Assembly (NCBI RefSeq): GCF_017591425.1
Contig: NW_024466459.1
Coordinates: 4,154,001-4,218,000, forward strand
Reading direction: 5' to 3'
Origin: Ochotona curzoniae
Taxonomy: Eukaryota; Chordata; Mammalia; Lagomorpha; Ochotonidae
DNA: 64,000 nucleotides
Positions within the stretch are counted from its first letter, which is position 1, and each line of letters starts with the position of its first letter. The translations under genes and the position numbers were made by a program. Under the pieces are notes generated by a model. It was given only the letters and a program-made list of their open reading frames with translations, did no database searches and was not told the DNA's origin. This document shows, piece by piece, positions 1 to 60,887 of this stretch.

Positions 1-104
1 CCAATAGCCTGCCAAGGAGCTGGGCAAGTTCCCAAGTTGATGGTACCAATCCACTCCAGCAGAGGCAGTTGGTAGAACCGGGACAACCTGGGTGTATTGG
101 GCAG

Positions 105-395
105 CACAGCTGCTGTAACAAATAGCATAGACTGGAGGGCTTTATTTCCTAATGTTCCGGAAGCTGCTGCAGGGCCAGGTTCTGGTGAGGGCTATCTTCC
201 TGGCTTACAGATGTGTTCTCACAGGAGAGAGAGAGAGAGAGAGAGAGAAGGAGAACCAGCTCTGATCTCTATATAAAAGCACGCATCATGGCGCCTCTGC
301 CCTCATGACCTCATTTACATCTAATCACCCCAGCACCACCACCCAACCACGCCATCCCATTGGGGGTCAGGGCCTCGACGTATGAGTCCTGGTGG
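105..395 (-). mobile_element. MLT1-type MaLR solo LTR
   Basis: Read on the minus strand this follows the MLT1 LTR consensus: a 'ccccaatg' start region, 'gaggtcatgagg', a CT-rich tract (here AG on plus, 224-249), 'agccaggaagatagccctc', 'ccagaac' replaced by a related segment, 'gaaataaagccctccagtc' and 'tgttacagcagc'. The AG dinucleotide run inside it has expanded. Identification is from memory of the consensus. Confidence 0.7.
224..249 (+). repeat. (AG)n microsatellite
   Basis: About thirteen uninterrupted AG units, arisen within the MLT1 LTR's own CT-rich tract. Confidence 0.9.
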
Positions 396-949
396 AGGAG
401 GAAGACGCCAATTCTTCAGGCCACATCAGCAGACAGGAGGAAATGGTGGTCAGCGGCTTGCAGCATCCCCGACCCTGTCCAAGGCCAATCTGTGCTAGAC
501 ACAAGTCCCTGAGGTTTGGCTGACAAAGGGAGCTTTCACGTGACCCGCTTCAACTGCCTCAGTGTACGGGGACTTTACCCTGGCCGAGGCCGGCTCAGAT
601 GCTGAGTCCCCAAGTCTTGAGTGCACAGGAAGAAAACAACGCTGAGCAGGCCAACACTCTGGTTCCTGTGTTTAGCCTTAAAGGTCAGCTGGGACACGGG
701 GATTCTTGCGTCCTTCTTGGGCTCACATGGCTTGTGTGGATGTGAGTCGGGCTGGCAAGATCCAGGGCAAATCTTCGAGCCAAAGCCCGGCTCCGGTAAC
801 AGGATGACCTCGCTGTAGGCCTGCCCCGCTCCAGCCAGCCTTCCAAGGAGAATGCGAGGGCTTGGGGGTGGGCAGGCTAGCTTCAGGTTCTCTCTCTCAC
901 CTCCTAACTGCAGGGACCTGCAGTCTTTAGGCCTCAGTTTAAGATACAC

Positions 950-1050
950 CTCTGCTCATTCCAGCTGTGTCATCTAGGGAAAGCTACATAAACTCTCCCA
1001 GCTTTGGCTTTCTTATCTCTAAAATGGGAGTTCTGGTGCTAGTTTTACAG
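950..1050 (+). mobile_element. MIR fragment
   Basis: 'agctgtgtcatctaggg', 'ctctcccagctttggctttc', 'ttatctctaaaatgggag' follows the core of the mammalian MIR consensus (ctgtgtgaccttgggc...cctcatctgtaaaatgggg) with age-typical divergence. Confidence 0.7.
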
Positions 1051-1051
1051 G

Positions 1052-1071
1052 GTGTGTGTGTATGTGTGTGT
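1052..1071 (+). repeat. (TG)n microsatellite
   Basis: Ten TG units with one TA interruption, between the MIR and the next SINE. Confidence 0.8.
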
Positions 1072-1074
1072 TTC

Positions 1075-1256
1075 AGATTGATTTATTTTTGATTTATTTT
1101 GTTTGAAAGGCAAATTTTACATAGAAGGAGAGACAGTGAGAGAGATCTTCCATCTACTGTAAAGTAGAGCTGCCGGGATTAGAACCTGCGTCCATATGGG
1201 ATCCCGGTGCGTTCAAGACAAGGACTTTAGTTGCTAGGCCACTGAGCCGGGCCCCT
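1075..1256 (-). mobile_element. C-repeat SINE, internally deleted
   Basis: Minus-strand copy. The 'gatcttccatctac' tail region is joined directly to 'tagagctgccgggattagaa', so the central 'ccaagccaggagcc...' half is missing. The head reads (plus strand) 'ttgctaggccactgagccgggcccc'. Confidence 0.85.
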
Positions 1257-1707
1257 GTTTGGGATATTTTAAAAATTAGAAATGATATCTATATTATGAT
1301 CAGGGTGGTAGGCACCTGATGAATGGTAGTTCTTTTCATTACAGGACAAAAATAAGCAAAGTGAATGCCTGTGCATATACCAGGTCTCAGCTTTCGCCGA
1401 GCCACTCGCAGGTGCAGGCTTGGCTGACTTCTGCAATGTCCCGGCCTTGCTGTGCTCTGCATCTTGGCCTCCCTCTCTGAACCATGGGCAACCCGAGAGC
1501 AGGCTTTGCCAGCCAGCTTGCTCTGGCCAGGAAGCCCAGGCTTGGCTTGTTTACAGAAGCCTGCAGGGACCCTGTCCTGTGGTTGTGCTTCGCAGCCAGC
1601 TGGCCTGTTCATGTTGGTTCTTCTATGGGATGGGAGAAGCGGCCCCTGCCCTTCTAGGTAACATTTTCATTGAGGGGAGGAGATCAGACGTATTTCTCAC
1701 TCTCTAG

Positions 1708-1972
1708 GTCAGAGTTACAGAGAAACACAGGTCTTCCATCTGCTGGTTTACTCCCTAAATGACTTCAACCACCAGAGCTGTGCTGACCTGAAGCTTGGAG
1801 CCAAGAGCTTCTTCCGGATCTCCCAAGCCTTGGGCCATCCAACACTGCTTTCCCAGGCCATAAGACTAGAACTGGATTGGAAGTGGAACCACTGGAACAC
1901 GAACCAGCACTCCTATAAGATGCTGTCGCAGCAGGCAAAGGATTGGCTTGCTATGCCGCCAGTCCCTCCAGG
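1708..1972 (-). mobile_element. C-repeat SINE, diverged
   Basis: Minus-strand, old copy with 'gttacagagaaacacagg', 'cttccatctgctggtttactcc', 'gcttcttccggatctccc', 'gctttcccaggccata' and 'gaaccagcactcctataaga' in consensus order. Confidence 0.8.
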
Positions 1973-3154
1973 TCTGGCTACTGTACATCCCAGCTTGGGT
2001 CATGGATCCTGGGCTGGGTGGTTATGAATGTGGCATTATGAGTCATGTGGAAGGGGTGGGAAGCCGGCAGGTGGATGCCCCTACAGGAAAACACCACCAG
2101 TGAGTGTACCAGGCAGGGTCCTGTGTTGTGAACAGACACCTGCGGTAACCAGGGGAAGGCTATGCGGAAGTGTGTCTTCCCCTTTTTGCAGCCTGGGTGT
2201 CACTTGGTGTTTGTCATCATCGCTTCACTGGGCCGTGGTCCTCCCCTCTATTGCATGGCGGTCTTCTCCCTGCATCGCCTTGCTTTCTTCCTAAGGACAC
2301 CAGTTCCAGTGTGTCAGGGTCCACTCCAGGATGTCCTCAGTTCACTCCGCCGGCAATGACCCTGGTTTTTAAAGCAGGTCCTGTTCTAAGGCAGTGGTGG
2401 TTAGGACTGGAGTGTATCTTTTGGAGGGCTGCCAGCCAACTCGCAGCAGGTGGCAAAGGCTCCTGAGGCTGAAAAGGAAGTGCGAGCTGGAGGAGGGTAG
2501 GTTGTGGGGCTTCCGCTGCAGTGAGTCACGGAGGACTGGGCAGCATGCCGGGTGGCGTGACATTTCAGGGCGCTCGCGTGGGTCAGCAGGAGTGGTGATG
2601 GTGAGTGGAGGCATTCTGGACAATGACGAGCAGACAGGACACGAGCCAACGGAGATGGCGACAGAGGTGCAGCAGTCAGTCTGGTGTTGACCAGGATGTG
2701 GGGTGGCCCCGGCATTTGGAGGGACGATGCTGAGTGTATTGTGTGCTTGCTGAGGCTGAAGTAACCCATGTCACACACGTGGCAGGGACCATGCTGTCAC
2801 AGGAGTACCAACCAGCAGCTGCCAACTGCCCTGGATCCCTTCATGCTCTACTTAATGATTGTACCCTCACTGGACTGGAATGTTCTCTTTCTCCATGGCT
2901 AGCTAGTAAGGACAGTAATCTCAAGGATTAGCATGCAGATAAAAAAAAATGCCCTGGGCTTGGCACTCTGCCTTCTGGGTACTGTCTCAGTGAGACCGTC
3001 TGGGAACCTGGATGGGGCGGGTAGAGGGTGTGGGTTGTCAGGCCCACTTTGCATGTGAAGATACTGACACACGTCCATCTCACACTAGAGAGACTTGGGG
3101 TCAGACTTGAACATGGGTGTGCTTGTCCGTGCTATTCAAATTCCTATCCCGTAT

Positions 3155-3460
3155 GGGGCCGACACCACGGCATGACCGGCAAAGCCTCTGTATGGTACTG
3201 GCATCCTCTCTGGGTGCTGATTCAAGTCCCAGCTGGTCCACTTCTGATCCAGCTCCCTGCTTCTGGCCTGGCAAGCACTGGAGGAAGACCCGAGTCCTCA
3301 GGCTCCTGCACCCAAGCGGGAAACAAGCTGGGAATACTTGGTTCCTGCCTTTGGACCAGCCCAGTTCTAGCCATTGCGGCCATCTGGAAGTGAACCAGTT
3401 GATGGGAAGATCTCTTTCTCTTTCTTTAACTGTGCCCTTTTTTTCAAAAAAAGGAAAAAT
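3155..3460 (+). mobile_element. C-repeat SINE
   Basis: Plus-strand copy: 'tgctgattcaagtcccagctg' (B box region), 'ccagctccctgcttctggcctgg', 'agttctagccattgcggcc', 'gaagatctctttctctttc' and an A-rich tail. The tRNA-like head is degraded. Confidence 0.8.
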
Positions 3461-6400
3461 GAATTCCTATAACTCTGCCTTCGTAGAACTCTGTGTTCCT
3501 CTGTTAGGGCTTATTTTAGCATCTTCTCCCCATTTGTTATGACAGCCTGCTGGCGTCTTATAAGTGTGTGGCTGGAAGGCCTGTGGTGTCTCCACCTAGT
3601 TTCCCAGTGGCTCCTAGCTGAAGGGTCTGAAATGACAGTTGATGTACTCGTGTTTATTGGGAAGCAGAACAGTGAGTGAAGGGAAGAAGGCCCTGTGGCA
3701 TCTTCATGGCCGTGAATTCAGCCTGTTGAATGAGCCAGTGTCGGTGCAGGCCTTGGCTTGTTGAGCAGATCGGATGGAGCAGGTACCATTGGGTGGCATG
3801 CAGAAGTCTAGCTGAACACCTCCCCTGGTCCCCAGGTTTAGAGGCAAACCCTGGGGATGTGGTGGGAGTTGGTCAGCACGTCTGAGTTCTTGGGAAGCTC
3901 TGTGCTGGATGGAGGGCTTGGGCAGCAAGGAAGGGGACAAATTGATGAGCAAGTTCAGAGAAGGACTTGGCATGCTTGGAGTGACTGGGTCAGGAAGGGC
4001 CTCTCCAAAGGGGTGAAATGGAAAGTGAGGCCAGGTGGAGAGGAATGGGGCCAGCCATGTGGGGACTGGACCAGAAAGGCTGGAATAGGGTGTGCGGGAA
4101 CAGGTGTTTCTAAGAAGTTCCATTCAAACAGGGGCAGAGGTTGAGTGAGTTTCAGGGTGAGTGGGGCTGATGTCATGAAGGGAACACATCCCCAGGACAG
4201 ATTCCCTGTCCTTCAGTGCTGTCACCTGTGCAAACAGGGTGTTTGTGTCCCTTCCTAAGACCACCACTGAGGCTCCTAGCAGTGGAGGCGGCCGGCCTGG
4301 GGTTCCAGCTGGAGTGCCTGGTACCCTGTGCCAAAGGCTTGTTCCACCTTGGGTGGCCCAGAGGAGTTTGCTTGCTAAGGATTTGCACCTGGTGCAGGCA
4401 GAACTGGCAGTGTTACCTGGGGCTGAACCTCAGTTGCCCCAGGCTGTACCTGCCTGCTCCTGGAGGTTGTCTCAGAACCCTGAGGGCCCATTAGGCTTAC
4501 CCTACCTGAAAGCTCTGGTGGAGGACCTGGAGTATAGCAATGACTCCATTGACCTTGGTGCCGGTGAGGAGCAGCTCAAGAGCTTCCAGCTGGGGACACT
4601 GGTCAGCTGTTTTAGCTGGACCTTCTTAGTTACTTTGGCTGCTCCATAGAAAATGGTGGGATGGGGTGGGGTGATGGGGGTAGGAATCTAAGATGAGAAC
4701 AGGGCTGCCCCTGTCGCTGGGCACACTGTATCCTCTTCATCTCTGGACCATGGTGGCCCTGAGGACACAGTATAGAGACTACAGCAGTGGTCTATGTGCA
4801 AGGTGGACTAGGACACGAGCAGGCGACTGGAGAGGTGGAGCGGATAGGTTTGAAAGTGGAGTTGATGAGGCACTAACAGCATGGCTGTGCATAGGGAGAA
4901 AGGAAAGAAGGAAAGAGGACTCTAAGTTGAGCAGTTGGGGAGGGGTGTTTACTGAGGTTGTGGCAGAGCAGGTATGCAGGGAAGAATCAGATAAACTTGT
5001 AGAGACTAACAAAGGAGGCAAGGTCAACAGGTGTTTCTTGGTTTGCCCCTGGGGAGCCCGGTGGGCTGGGAGTTTGCTGGGGGTTAAGCTAGGGGAGGCC
5101 ATCATGCAGAGCCCAGCCGGAGTTAGGGCTTAGGGCCCTGCAGGTGCACAGAGCCTGCACTTTGAAGGCAGGGCCCTGGCTCTGGATGGAATGCTCTGTT
5201 GCTGCCTGCTTGGAATGCTCAGGAATCTCTAAATGTGCGTTTTGCCCTAGGCCCTCCAAATCACGCACTTGGTGCTGCTGGAGTGGAGAAAGAGAACTTC
5301 AAATTCAAACCAGAAGCCATCCATGGGCGACAGATGCTTGTGACTGAAAGCATGTTGAGTGCTTGGGAAAGTGTCCAAATTATAGGGTTTCATCAGCGTT
5401 AGCCAGAAGTGTAATCAGAATCACTGTAAGGGCCATTTGAGAGTGTGAGCTGGAACGGTCCTTGCCGTTCGGTCTCGGGAAGATCAGGAACAGGGTACAG
5501 GTCATTGTCTGGGAACCATGAGTGGAACTCGGTCTGGAATTCTAAGGATAGTGACTGCTGGCTGATTGCCACATCAGCATCAGTAGCCCTGGCTTTTGTC
5601 TCAGGAGTTCAGTTCCTCTTGTGCTAACGTGTCTGGGCTGTTTGACCCACCAGGTCCAGGGAAGAAGGAAGGCAGCCATGACCAAGGCATCCTGCAGCTC
5701 TGTGCCCCTGTGGCTCTCCAGGGAGGCCCTCACACAGCTGGGGCAGCACTCTCTGATTGCTGCTGACCCCTTCCCCACACTGAATAGGAGGACTAAGCAG
5801 AGCTCATGGCGCAGAGCTGTGTAAGGGGTTCACAGTAGAGGAGGTGAGTGTAATGGCAGGAAGGGAAGAGCTTGGCTCTGCAGACACTAGGTGAAAGGTC
5901 CTGCAGGCAGGTATAGGGAGAGGAGGGGCAGGGGAGATGTCATCCAATGGGAGCATTTGAACTGGTCCTTGAAGACTAGTTGTCAGTCAGTGTAGGATGG
6001 TGGGGCGAGACCTGTCCAGGGTGGTTGATAGCACCTGGAGGTAGGGCATGCTGGGAGCCTGAGGTGTGGTGGGGTCAGAGGTGAGTCCCAAGGGGCAGGC
6101 GGAGAGGAAGTGCTGTGACCGCATCTGCGACTTCAGGGAGGCATTTACAGCATTTGAAAAATGTGGGGGGTGGGGAGAGGACACCAGGCCCTTGTCATAA
6201 CCTTGATGTTGCCTCTGAAGGACCTCCACAAGGACACTGACTGTGGGCAGCAGAAAGGATGAGCAGATCTGGGAATTCCTTGGGGGACAGGACCCATACA
6301 TAGCACCTGGTCATCCTTCTGCCATAAGGACTATGGCAGGGTGAGGAGTCCAGGTAGGCCCCCTGGGCAGAGAGCCCTGCATTGTTGCACAGGGGGGTCT

Positions 6401-7199
6401 CGGGGAGCTACCCCGGCAGAGAGGCTGTGCAGGTGCCTGCGTGTAAGAGGTGCACTGGAAACACGTGAGGATCAGCAGCTTGCAAACATTTCCTGGGCTG
6501 GGGCTACCTGTGACTTCCCAGAGGCTGTGAGGAGACACTGGGTGAAAGGCGCGAGGAGTCTTCTGCGAGGCCATCAGGGACATTGAGAATTTGCTGTCGA
6601 GAGACCAAGGATGGCAAAGACCGGTCCCCTGGATGGTGGCAGAGGAGACTGCAGAGGGTGTTGGCTGAGCCACCGCCACCCTGAGTGGTGACTGGCAGTG
6701 ATGAGGAAGTTAAGCTGGACTCCTCTTGCCAGCAGCTGGCACTCCAAGAGCCTGCCCAGGGCTCTTGATGAGTCGAGCATGGGCTCCTGTTTCGGGCGGG
6801 ACTCCTAGGAGAGTGTACAGGTGTGCATCCACCTGCTGCGGCTTCTGCTGATCTTGAAGGCAAGAGGTACCTTGGCTCCCCGGACTGCCAGCAATGTTGA
6901 ATTCTCGTATTCCAGGAGACTCCGGCGCCCAGACCCTCATGTGTCACCTGGCTTTGCATGCCTGCAGAACAGGTGTGTTGGTGTGTGTACATGTGGGACA
7001 CACCGGTCTCTTTTCACGCCCACACCAGTGCCTTCTTCCCTGACCTCTACGCAGGGCCCGGGGACTGGACCCTTTCCGGTCTCCACATTGCTCTGTCTCT
7101 TGGGTTTCTCATTCCAAGACTAGCTGTGGAGGGACTCAGTCTCCCCACATCTTGCCTTCGACTGTGGAGACCAGCGTGGTTGCCTGGCACACGTGTATG

Positions 7200-7385
7200 A
7201 ACCAGAGTTAGACACGCCTGAGTTGGAAGGCGCATCCTGCCACAGCCAGGACCCTGGGGCCGGAGCAGAGTGTGGAAACTGCCTGCTGCCTCAGTTTCCT
7301 CATCTGTACGTAACAGCACATTTGGGAGCTTCCATGAAGATGAAATGTGAAGTGCCACATTCAGAGCTCGTGCTAAGCAGGTAGC
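7200..7385 (+). mobile_element. MIR fragment
   Basis: 'gcctcagtttcctcatctgt' is a perfect MIR core match, followed by the 3' part 'agatgaaatgtgaagtgc' and 'cgtgctaagcagg' resembling the MIR tail. Confidence 0.75.
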
Positions 7386-7639
7386 TAGTAACACAGACAT
7401 GACCTTGAAGGACCGACATCATTGGGGATGGGGGCAATGACTCTGTTTCCCTAACCTGTGTCACAGACCTTGCCCCTCATCCCTGTGGCTGTTCAGTAAA
7501 TATTTGGGGGGTGGTTGAGTGAAATGAGGAAGGGCCCTCTTGGTTATAAATAAGTTCTCATCAGAAGACTTCAGCCTGGAGGGCCACAGCCTGTGTCTGA
7601 GAGATTCTCTTGGCGTTTTCCTGGTAGATTGTGTTTTGA

Positions 7640-8225
7640 AATTGAGGTGGCATTTATATAATATCAAATGGATGGTTTCAAACTGTTAGTCATTAACAAT
7701 CCAGTGGCATTAGTACACTCCTGATGTTGTGCAACCCTCACCTCTAGTGAGTTTCAAAAACACTCATCCCTCTACAGTCAAACCCCGGCCCTTGGGTTGT
7801 CGCTCTGCTCCCTTCCCTGCAGCCCCTGGCACACATCCATGTTTGCTTTCTGTCGCTGGGAAATGACCTGTTCTGGACATTTCGTATAAATGGACTCATG
7901 AGACGTGGCCTTGCGTGCTGGCTCGTTTCCTTCCTAATGATTTCCAGGCTCAATCCTGTAGTGGCACACATCAACACTTCATTTCACGTTCTTCTTACTG
8001 AGTAATATTCCACCCGTGGCCTGTCCGTTCCTCTCTTGGTGGGGATGCCTGCGGGAGGTTCCCTTCGGCTGTGGTGCTCGGGGCCACTGTGGACATGTGT
8101 GTGTGCTCAGCAGCTGAGTGACAGACGTGAGCTTTTTTTGGATACGTCCTCCGAGAAGAATTGCTTGGTGGTTTTATTAATCTGGATGACTTGAAGAAGG
8201 TTTTGCCTTCTGATCACTAAGCTTC
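7640..8225. mobile_element. Ancient mammalian L1M fragment
   Basis: 'ttgaggtggcatttatataat', 'ccagtggcattagtacactc', 'gatgttgtgcaaccctcacc', 'agcccctggcacacatcc', 'gtataaatggactcatgag' and 'gagtaatattccaccc' follow, in order, a well-known old L1M non-coding segment. About 20-25 % divergence by eye. Exact subfamily not assignable by reading. Confidence 0.65.
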
Positions 8226-9004
8226 AGTGCCATTTTTTTTTAAAGGATCAGAAACAAGGGAAGGAAATGGGGGAAAGGAAAGGACTCAGTCTTGCTCTGC
8301 AGACCTGGCTGCCCTCCAGGTTATGTCCTCTACAGATGCCAAGGTCACGGTGAAGGGCAGTGGCTTGGTCCAGCTTGCTGTCACTGGGCTGTTGGTAGCT
8401 GTACGGAGCGTCTCGGAGGGCTTCAGAGGGCTTTAGTTTGCAGGTGCTCCTGGAGGCCAGTGCGAGCCTGGGGTTAATGTTTGGGTGGTCTCTTGGAAGC
8501 ATCCCATCTCTGCCCCTCTGCCGTGGGCCAGCACTTGGTCCTTGGTCTCGGTTTTGCCTCTGTCTGTGGCCGTGCTGAACTTGCCTGCCAAGCAGTCGGG
8601 ACACAGGGAGATTTGGCAATGCTGTCCTTCTCCGTCTCCTCCAGCTGGGTGCGGGCTGCTCCCTGGGTCACTTCCCTGTTCCCTGCAGGCTCCAGACCTC
8701 CATAGGTTAAAAAGCTTTTCATGTGGGATGTTTCAGATAGGAAAGGAAACGAAGAGGCTAGCAAAATGAACAGAGTTACTCTGTGGCTCCAGATCTGCTG
8801 GCACTGTTTCTATTTAGCTCATCTGTCACAAAGAGTGATTCCTCTGGATTGTGGCAAGATGCAAACACAGGACAGCCGTACCATTCTTCCCCAAGACTGT
8901 GTGATACCCAGGAGGCAGCCAGCCATTCCCTAATTGACACCACGTCAGCGTCAGATTTCCCTGACGATCCTTCAGATGTACTTACTATTCAAGCATGATG
9001 TGTT

Positions 9005-9318
9005 TTTTAAAGATTTATTTTTATTATTTTTTATTGGAAAGGCGGATATACAGAGAGGAGAGACGGAGAGGAAGATCTTCCGTCCGATGATTCACTCCCC
9101 AAGTGAGCGCAACGGCCGATGCTATGCCGATCCGAAGCCAGGAGCCTCTTCCAGGTCTCCCACGCCGGTGCAGGGTCCCAAGGCTTTGGGCCGTCCTCGA
9201 CTGCTTTCCCGGGCCACAGGCAGGGAGCTGGAAGGGAAGCGGGGGCTGCCGGGATAGAACCGGCGCCCATATGGGATCCTGGGCGTGCAAGGCGAGGACC
9301 TTAACCACTGTACCACCG
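9005..9318 (-). mobile_element. Young C-repeat SINE with perfect 14-bp target duplication
   Basis: Full-length minus-strand copy with 'gcggatatacagagaggaga', 'cttccgtccgatgattcactcc', 'gatccgaagccaggagcc' and 'gaaccggcgcccatatggga'. It is flanked by the direct repeat 'aagcatgatgtgtt' at 8991-9004 and 9319-9332. The tail lies at the low-coordinate end. High agreement with the consensus and an intact duplication mark a recent insertion. Confidence 0.95.
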
Positions 9319-9975
9319 AAGCATGATGTGTTACATTTGGTCTTGCTGCTCTGGTTTCCTTTTGGGTAGAACTTTACGCAGTCTTCACCTGTTTTCTCTT
9401 TGTGACTCTGACTTTTTGAAGGGCCGGGACGAGTGGTCCCGTAGAATAGCATCTCAGCACGGCTTGGGAAACCATTACCTGCCTTGTTAATTAATTTCTC
9501 CTTCCATTAGCTGTGTTTCCTGCAACCTGGAAATTAGGCCCAGGAGTTTGATTAGATTCAAGTGAGATGTGTTTTTTTGGCATGAATCCTTGATTTTCTA
9601 GACTTTATCTGGCATCTCATCGGGAGACACACAAGGTCAGGGCTCCAGTTATTAAGGCTACAAAACTGAATTATTTTGTAAGCTGTTGATCAACTGCTCT
9701 GTCCTGTTTGTGAGTGGCCCGAGGGTGACACGGTGTGATGTGGGGCAGGTGGCGCAGTGGTGGCAACTTCCTGAGCCTGCTGTCACCTCCACATATGCCC
9801 ACTGCTAATCTTCCATGAACAGCATGCTTGCCTTTAGCACCTGGCAGTGGCATTGGGGGCAGTCTGGGTGCCAGGGAAAATGTATAAATTCTTGCTCTTT
9901 AATTAAAAATGTTTAGCGTAGGGAGTTAGTGTAATGTTCTCCTTTAGTGGTGGCAAATTACTTTTTCTAAAGTGT

Positions 9976-10185
9976 TTTTAAAAAATTATTATTTTTAATT
10001 AATTCAAAAGGCAGAGAGAGAGAGAGAGAGGAGATGAAAATAAGAACAAATGAATCGCTCCCAAGTGCCCCCAGCTGCTTGATGACGGGGTGGCGTTGCT
10101 GAAGTGGGCAGCCAGGAACCAGATGCAGATCTTAGCAGGTGCTGGGCTCAACCCCCTGAGCCGTCACTGCTGCTTCCTAAGGTCT
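9976..10185 (-). mobile_element. Old SINE-like remnant
   Basis: 'aaattattatttttaattaattc' followed by 'aaaaggcagagagagagag', 'gctcccaagtgcccccagctgc' and 'gtgctgggctcaacccc' resembles a decayed C-type SINE in minus orientation. Weak; it ends about 430 bases before the first ARSG exon. Confidence 0.45.
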
Positions 10186-10556
10186 GCCTTAGCAGGAAGC
10201 CCGAGTGAGGCATCAAACGCAGGTGCTCTGAGGTGGGGTGTGAGTGACCTCGCTGGCTCCTCTGCCGGTGGGTGTCAGTATGGACTCGCACAGTTCTGCC
10301 TGTTTGTGGCCGATGACCCATAGTAGTGATGCGAAAAAGGTCCGGGAGCTTGTCTGGATCTTCGTTCTCAGACACAGCGGCATATCCCTGACTCCCCCTC
10401 CACCGTCCCTCACCTTCTCCAAGCCTGAATCCCACCGCTTCCTCTGAGTGCCCTGATTCCACTTGTCGCAGAATGGTGAATACATCAGAGACTGGGGTCG
10501 GGTGTGTGCTCCTTGCCCCCATGATGTCGATGCTTCTAGACCCTCTGGGAGGATAA

Positions 10557-59530
<48,974 letters not shown>

Positions 59531-59612
59531 ATGGGCAAAGTTCACTTTCAAACTGCATTTTACCCCCTTTATAGACACATGCTTCAAAAAATAAATGTCA
59601 GAATTCTGCTCT
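59531..59612 (+). promoter_or_regulatory. ARSG: ARSG 3' UTR and poly(A) signal
   Basis: An AATAAA hexamer at 59590-59595 lies 60 bases after the stop codon. Cleavage would be expected roughly 15-25 bases later, giving a very short 3' UTR of about 80 bases. The cleavage point is estimated. A longer UTR using a downstream signal cannot be excluded. Confidence 0.7.
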
Positions 59613-60380
59613 GAGGCTACCTCTCTGCCAGCCAGAGAGCAGCTGAGCTGAGTACATTCCTGGACCATGAGTGAAGCAGGATGGAAACAGGTTCAAGGGT
59701 CAGGGTTTGCATTTGAGCAGTGATTTAACCTAACTCGCCAGTTGGTGCTGAGGGTCAAATGAGGCTGTGAGGAAGCCTGGCACGTGACCTCACACAAGGC
59801 AGACACTCGGCACAGTTCAGTCTCGTTCTTACGTCCTTAGGTTTGCTGGAGCAAATCTTCTCCATCTAAAGTATGTATACAGGGCCAGCACTATGGTGCA
59901 GAGTGTTGAGCTGCCATGCGATGCTTGCATCTCTAATGACTACCCATTTGAATCCTGGCTGCTTCATTTCCAGTCCAGCCACATACTGATGCACCTGGGA
60001 AAGTGGCCAAAGATGGCCCAAGTGCTAGGGCCCCTGATAGCCCTGTAAGAGACCCGGATGGAGGCTCTGGTCTCTCGGTACCTCTGCCTTTCAAATAAAT
60101 AAACTCACCTTTAAAGAAAATACGGACATAAATCCCCTTGGCCTTGTGACTCGGGTCCTGGAATGGGGCCCCAACCCCTCTGTTTCCAACAAGCTCCCAG
60201 GTGCACCGTGAGCCTCCCATGCGGGTCCAGACAAGCTTAGACCAGTGTCCAGGTCTTGAGGCAGGAGCATCCATAGCAAAATCCATGGCCCTGCCCCTGC
60301 CGACTGCGGGATTAAATGATTTCAGGAGTTCTTTCTGCAGCCTGCCCCCAAACCTCCAAGAAACAAGCCCGAAAAGCCTC
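59613..60380. other. ARSG-WIPI1 convergent intergenic gap
   Basis: Lies between the two inferred poly(A) sites. It contains a MIR-like tail near 59740-59815 ('gaggaagcctggcacgtgac', 'gcagacactcggcacag') and a plus-strand SINE at 59880-60118. 60120-60380 is unique sequence with no feature recognised. Confidence 0.75.
59880..60118 (+). mobile_element. C-repeat SINE between the two genes
   Basis: 'agggccagcactatggtgca', 'ccatttgaatcctggctgct', 'gatggcccaagtgctagggc', 'gcctttcaaataaataaact'. Older, with a deletion in the 3' half. It adds AATAAA-type hexamers at 60096-60105 on the plus strand. Confidence 0.85.
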
Positions 60381-60839
60381 AGCAATGCATTGCTATGATT
60401 TTATTATTAGTGTCCTGAATGGAACTCTAAGGTAATAACAACTGCAGTCACTGCAAAAATACTTTGGGTAAAATAGTCTCTCCACATGTATGTATGTAAT
60501 ATACAAGAAATACTATCTAAAGTGATTTTTTTTTCCTTATAAGTACATTTTTTACACAACTTATATTAAAAAAGGATACCCTTTTTCATATAAAATGCAG
60601 GTTATATACCAATATGGTTAGTTAGCATTTACACTGTGGTTTGAACAGAGTTTTAAATAGCATCACGGGTATACACTGTCACCCTGCCCACATGGGGCTG
60701 GCAGGAACTCGGGGAGGGGTCAGCCGCTTCCTGTGGCTGCCGGGCACAGCACCTGGGATCCTGCCCCCCTGGGTGCTCACACACTCACACGCCATTCTTC
60801 CACCTCACAGGGGGGTGTCCTGCCTCCTCGGGGTGCTCC
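60381..60839 (-). promoter_or_regulatory. WIPI1: WIPI1 3' UTR and poly(A) signal
   Basis: From the WIPI1 stop the transcript runs into an A/T-rich tract. AATAAA is read on the minus strand at 60405-60400. The cleavage point near 60381 is an estimate. The stretch 60480-60640 is notably A/T-rich with poly(T) on the plus strand (poly(A) in the transcript) and has no repeat I recognise. Confidence 0.7.
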
Positions 60840-60887
60840 TCACGACTGCTTCGATTTGCCCTTCTGACTTCCACGGCACAAGATTAT
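60840..60887 (-). CDS. WIPI1: WIPI1 last coding exon with stop codon
   Basis: On the minus strand the acceptor 'gattttggtag' precedes 60887. Fifteen codons encode I-I-L-C-R-G-S-Q-K-G-K-S-K-Q-S, followed by TGA at 60842-60840. Human has RGNQKGKTKQS, so the differences are N to S and T to S. This short coding segment is recognised by family match, splice site and phase 0 junction to FPP. Confidence 0.93.
   Translation of the reverse strand: MILCRGSQKGKSKQS

Noticed and set aside
4239..4649. 136-codon open frame, possible processed pseudogene
   Set aside because: The peptide has low-complexity Pro/Gly/Leu content with an acidic stretch, but I recognise no parent gene and see no poly(A) tail or target duplication. 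A BLASTX search would decide.
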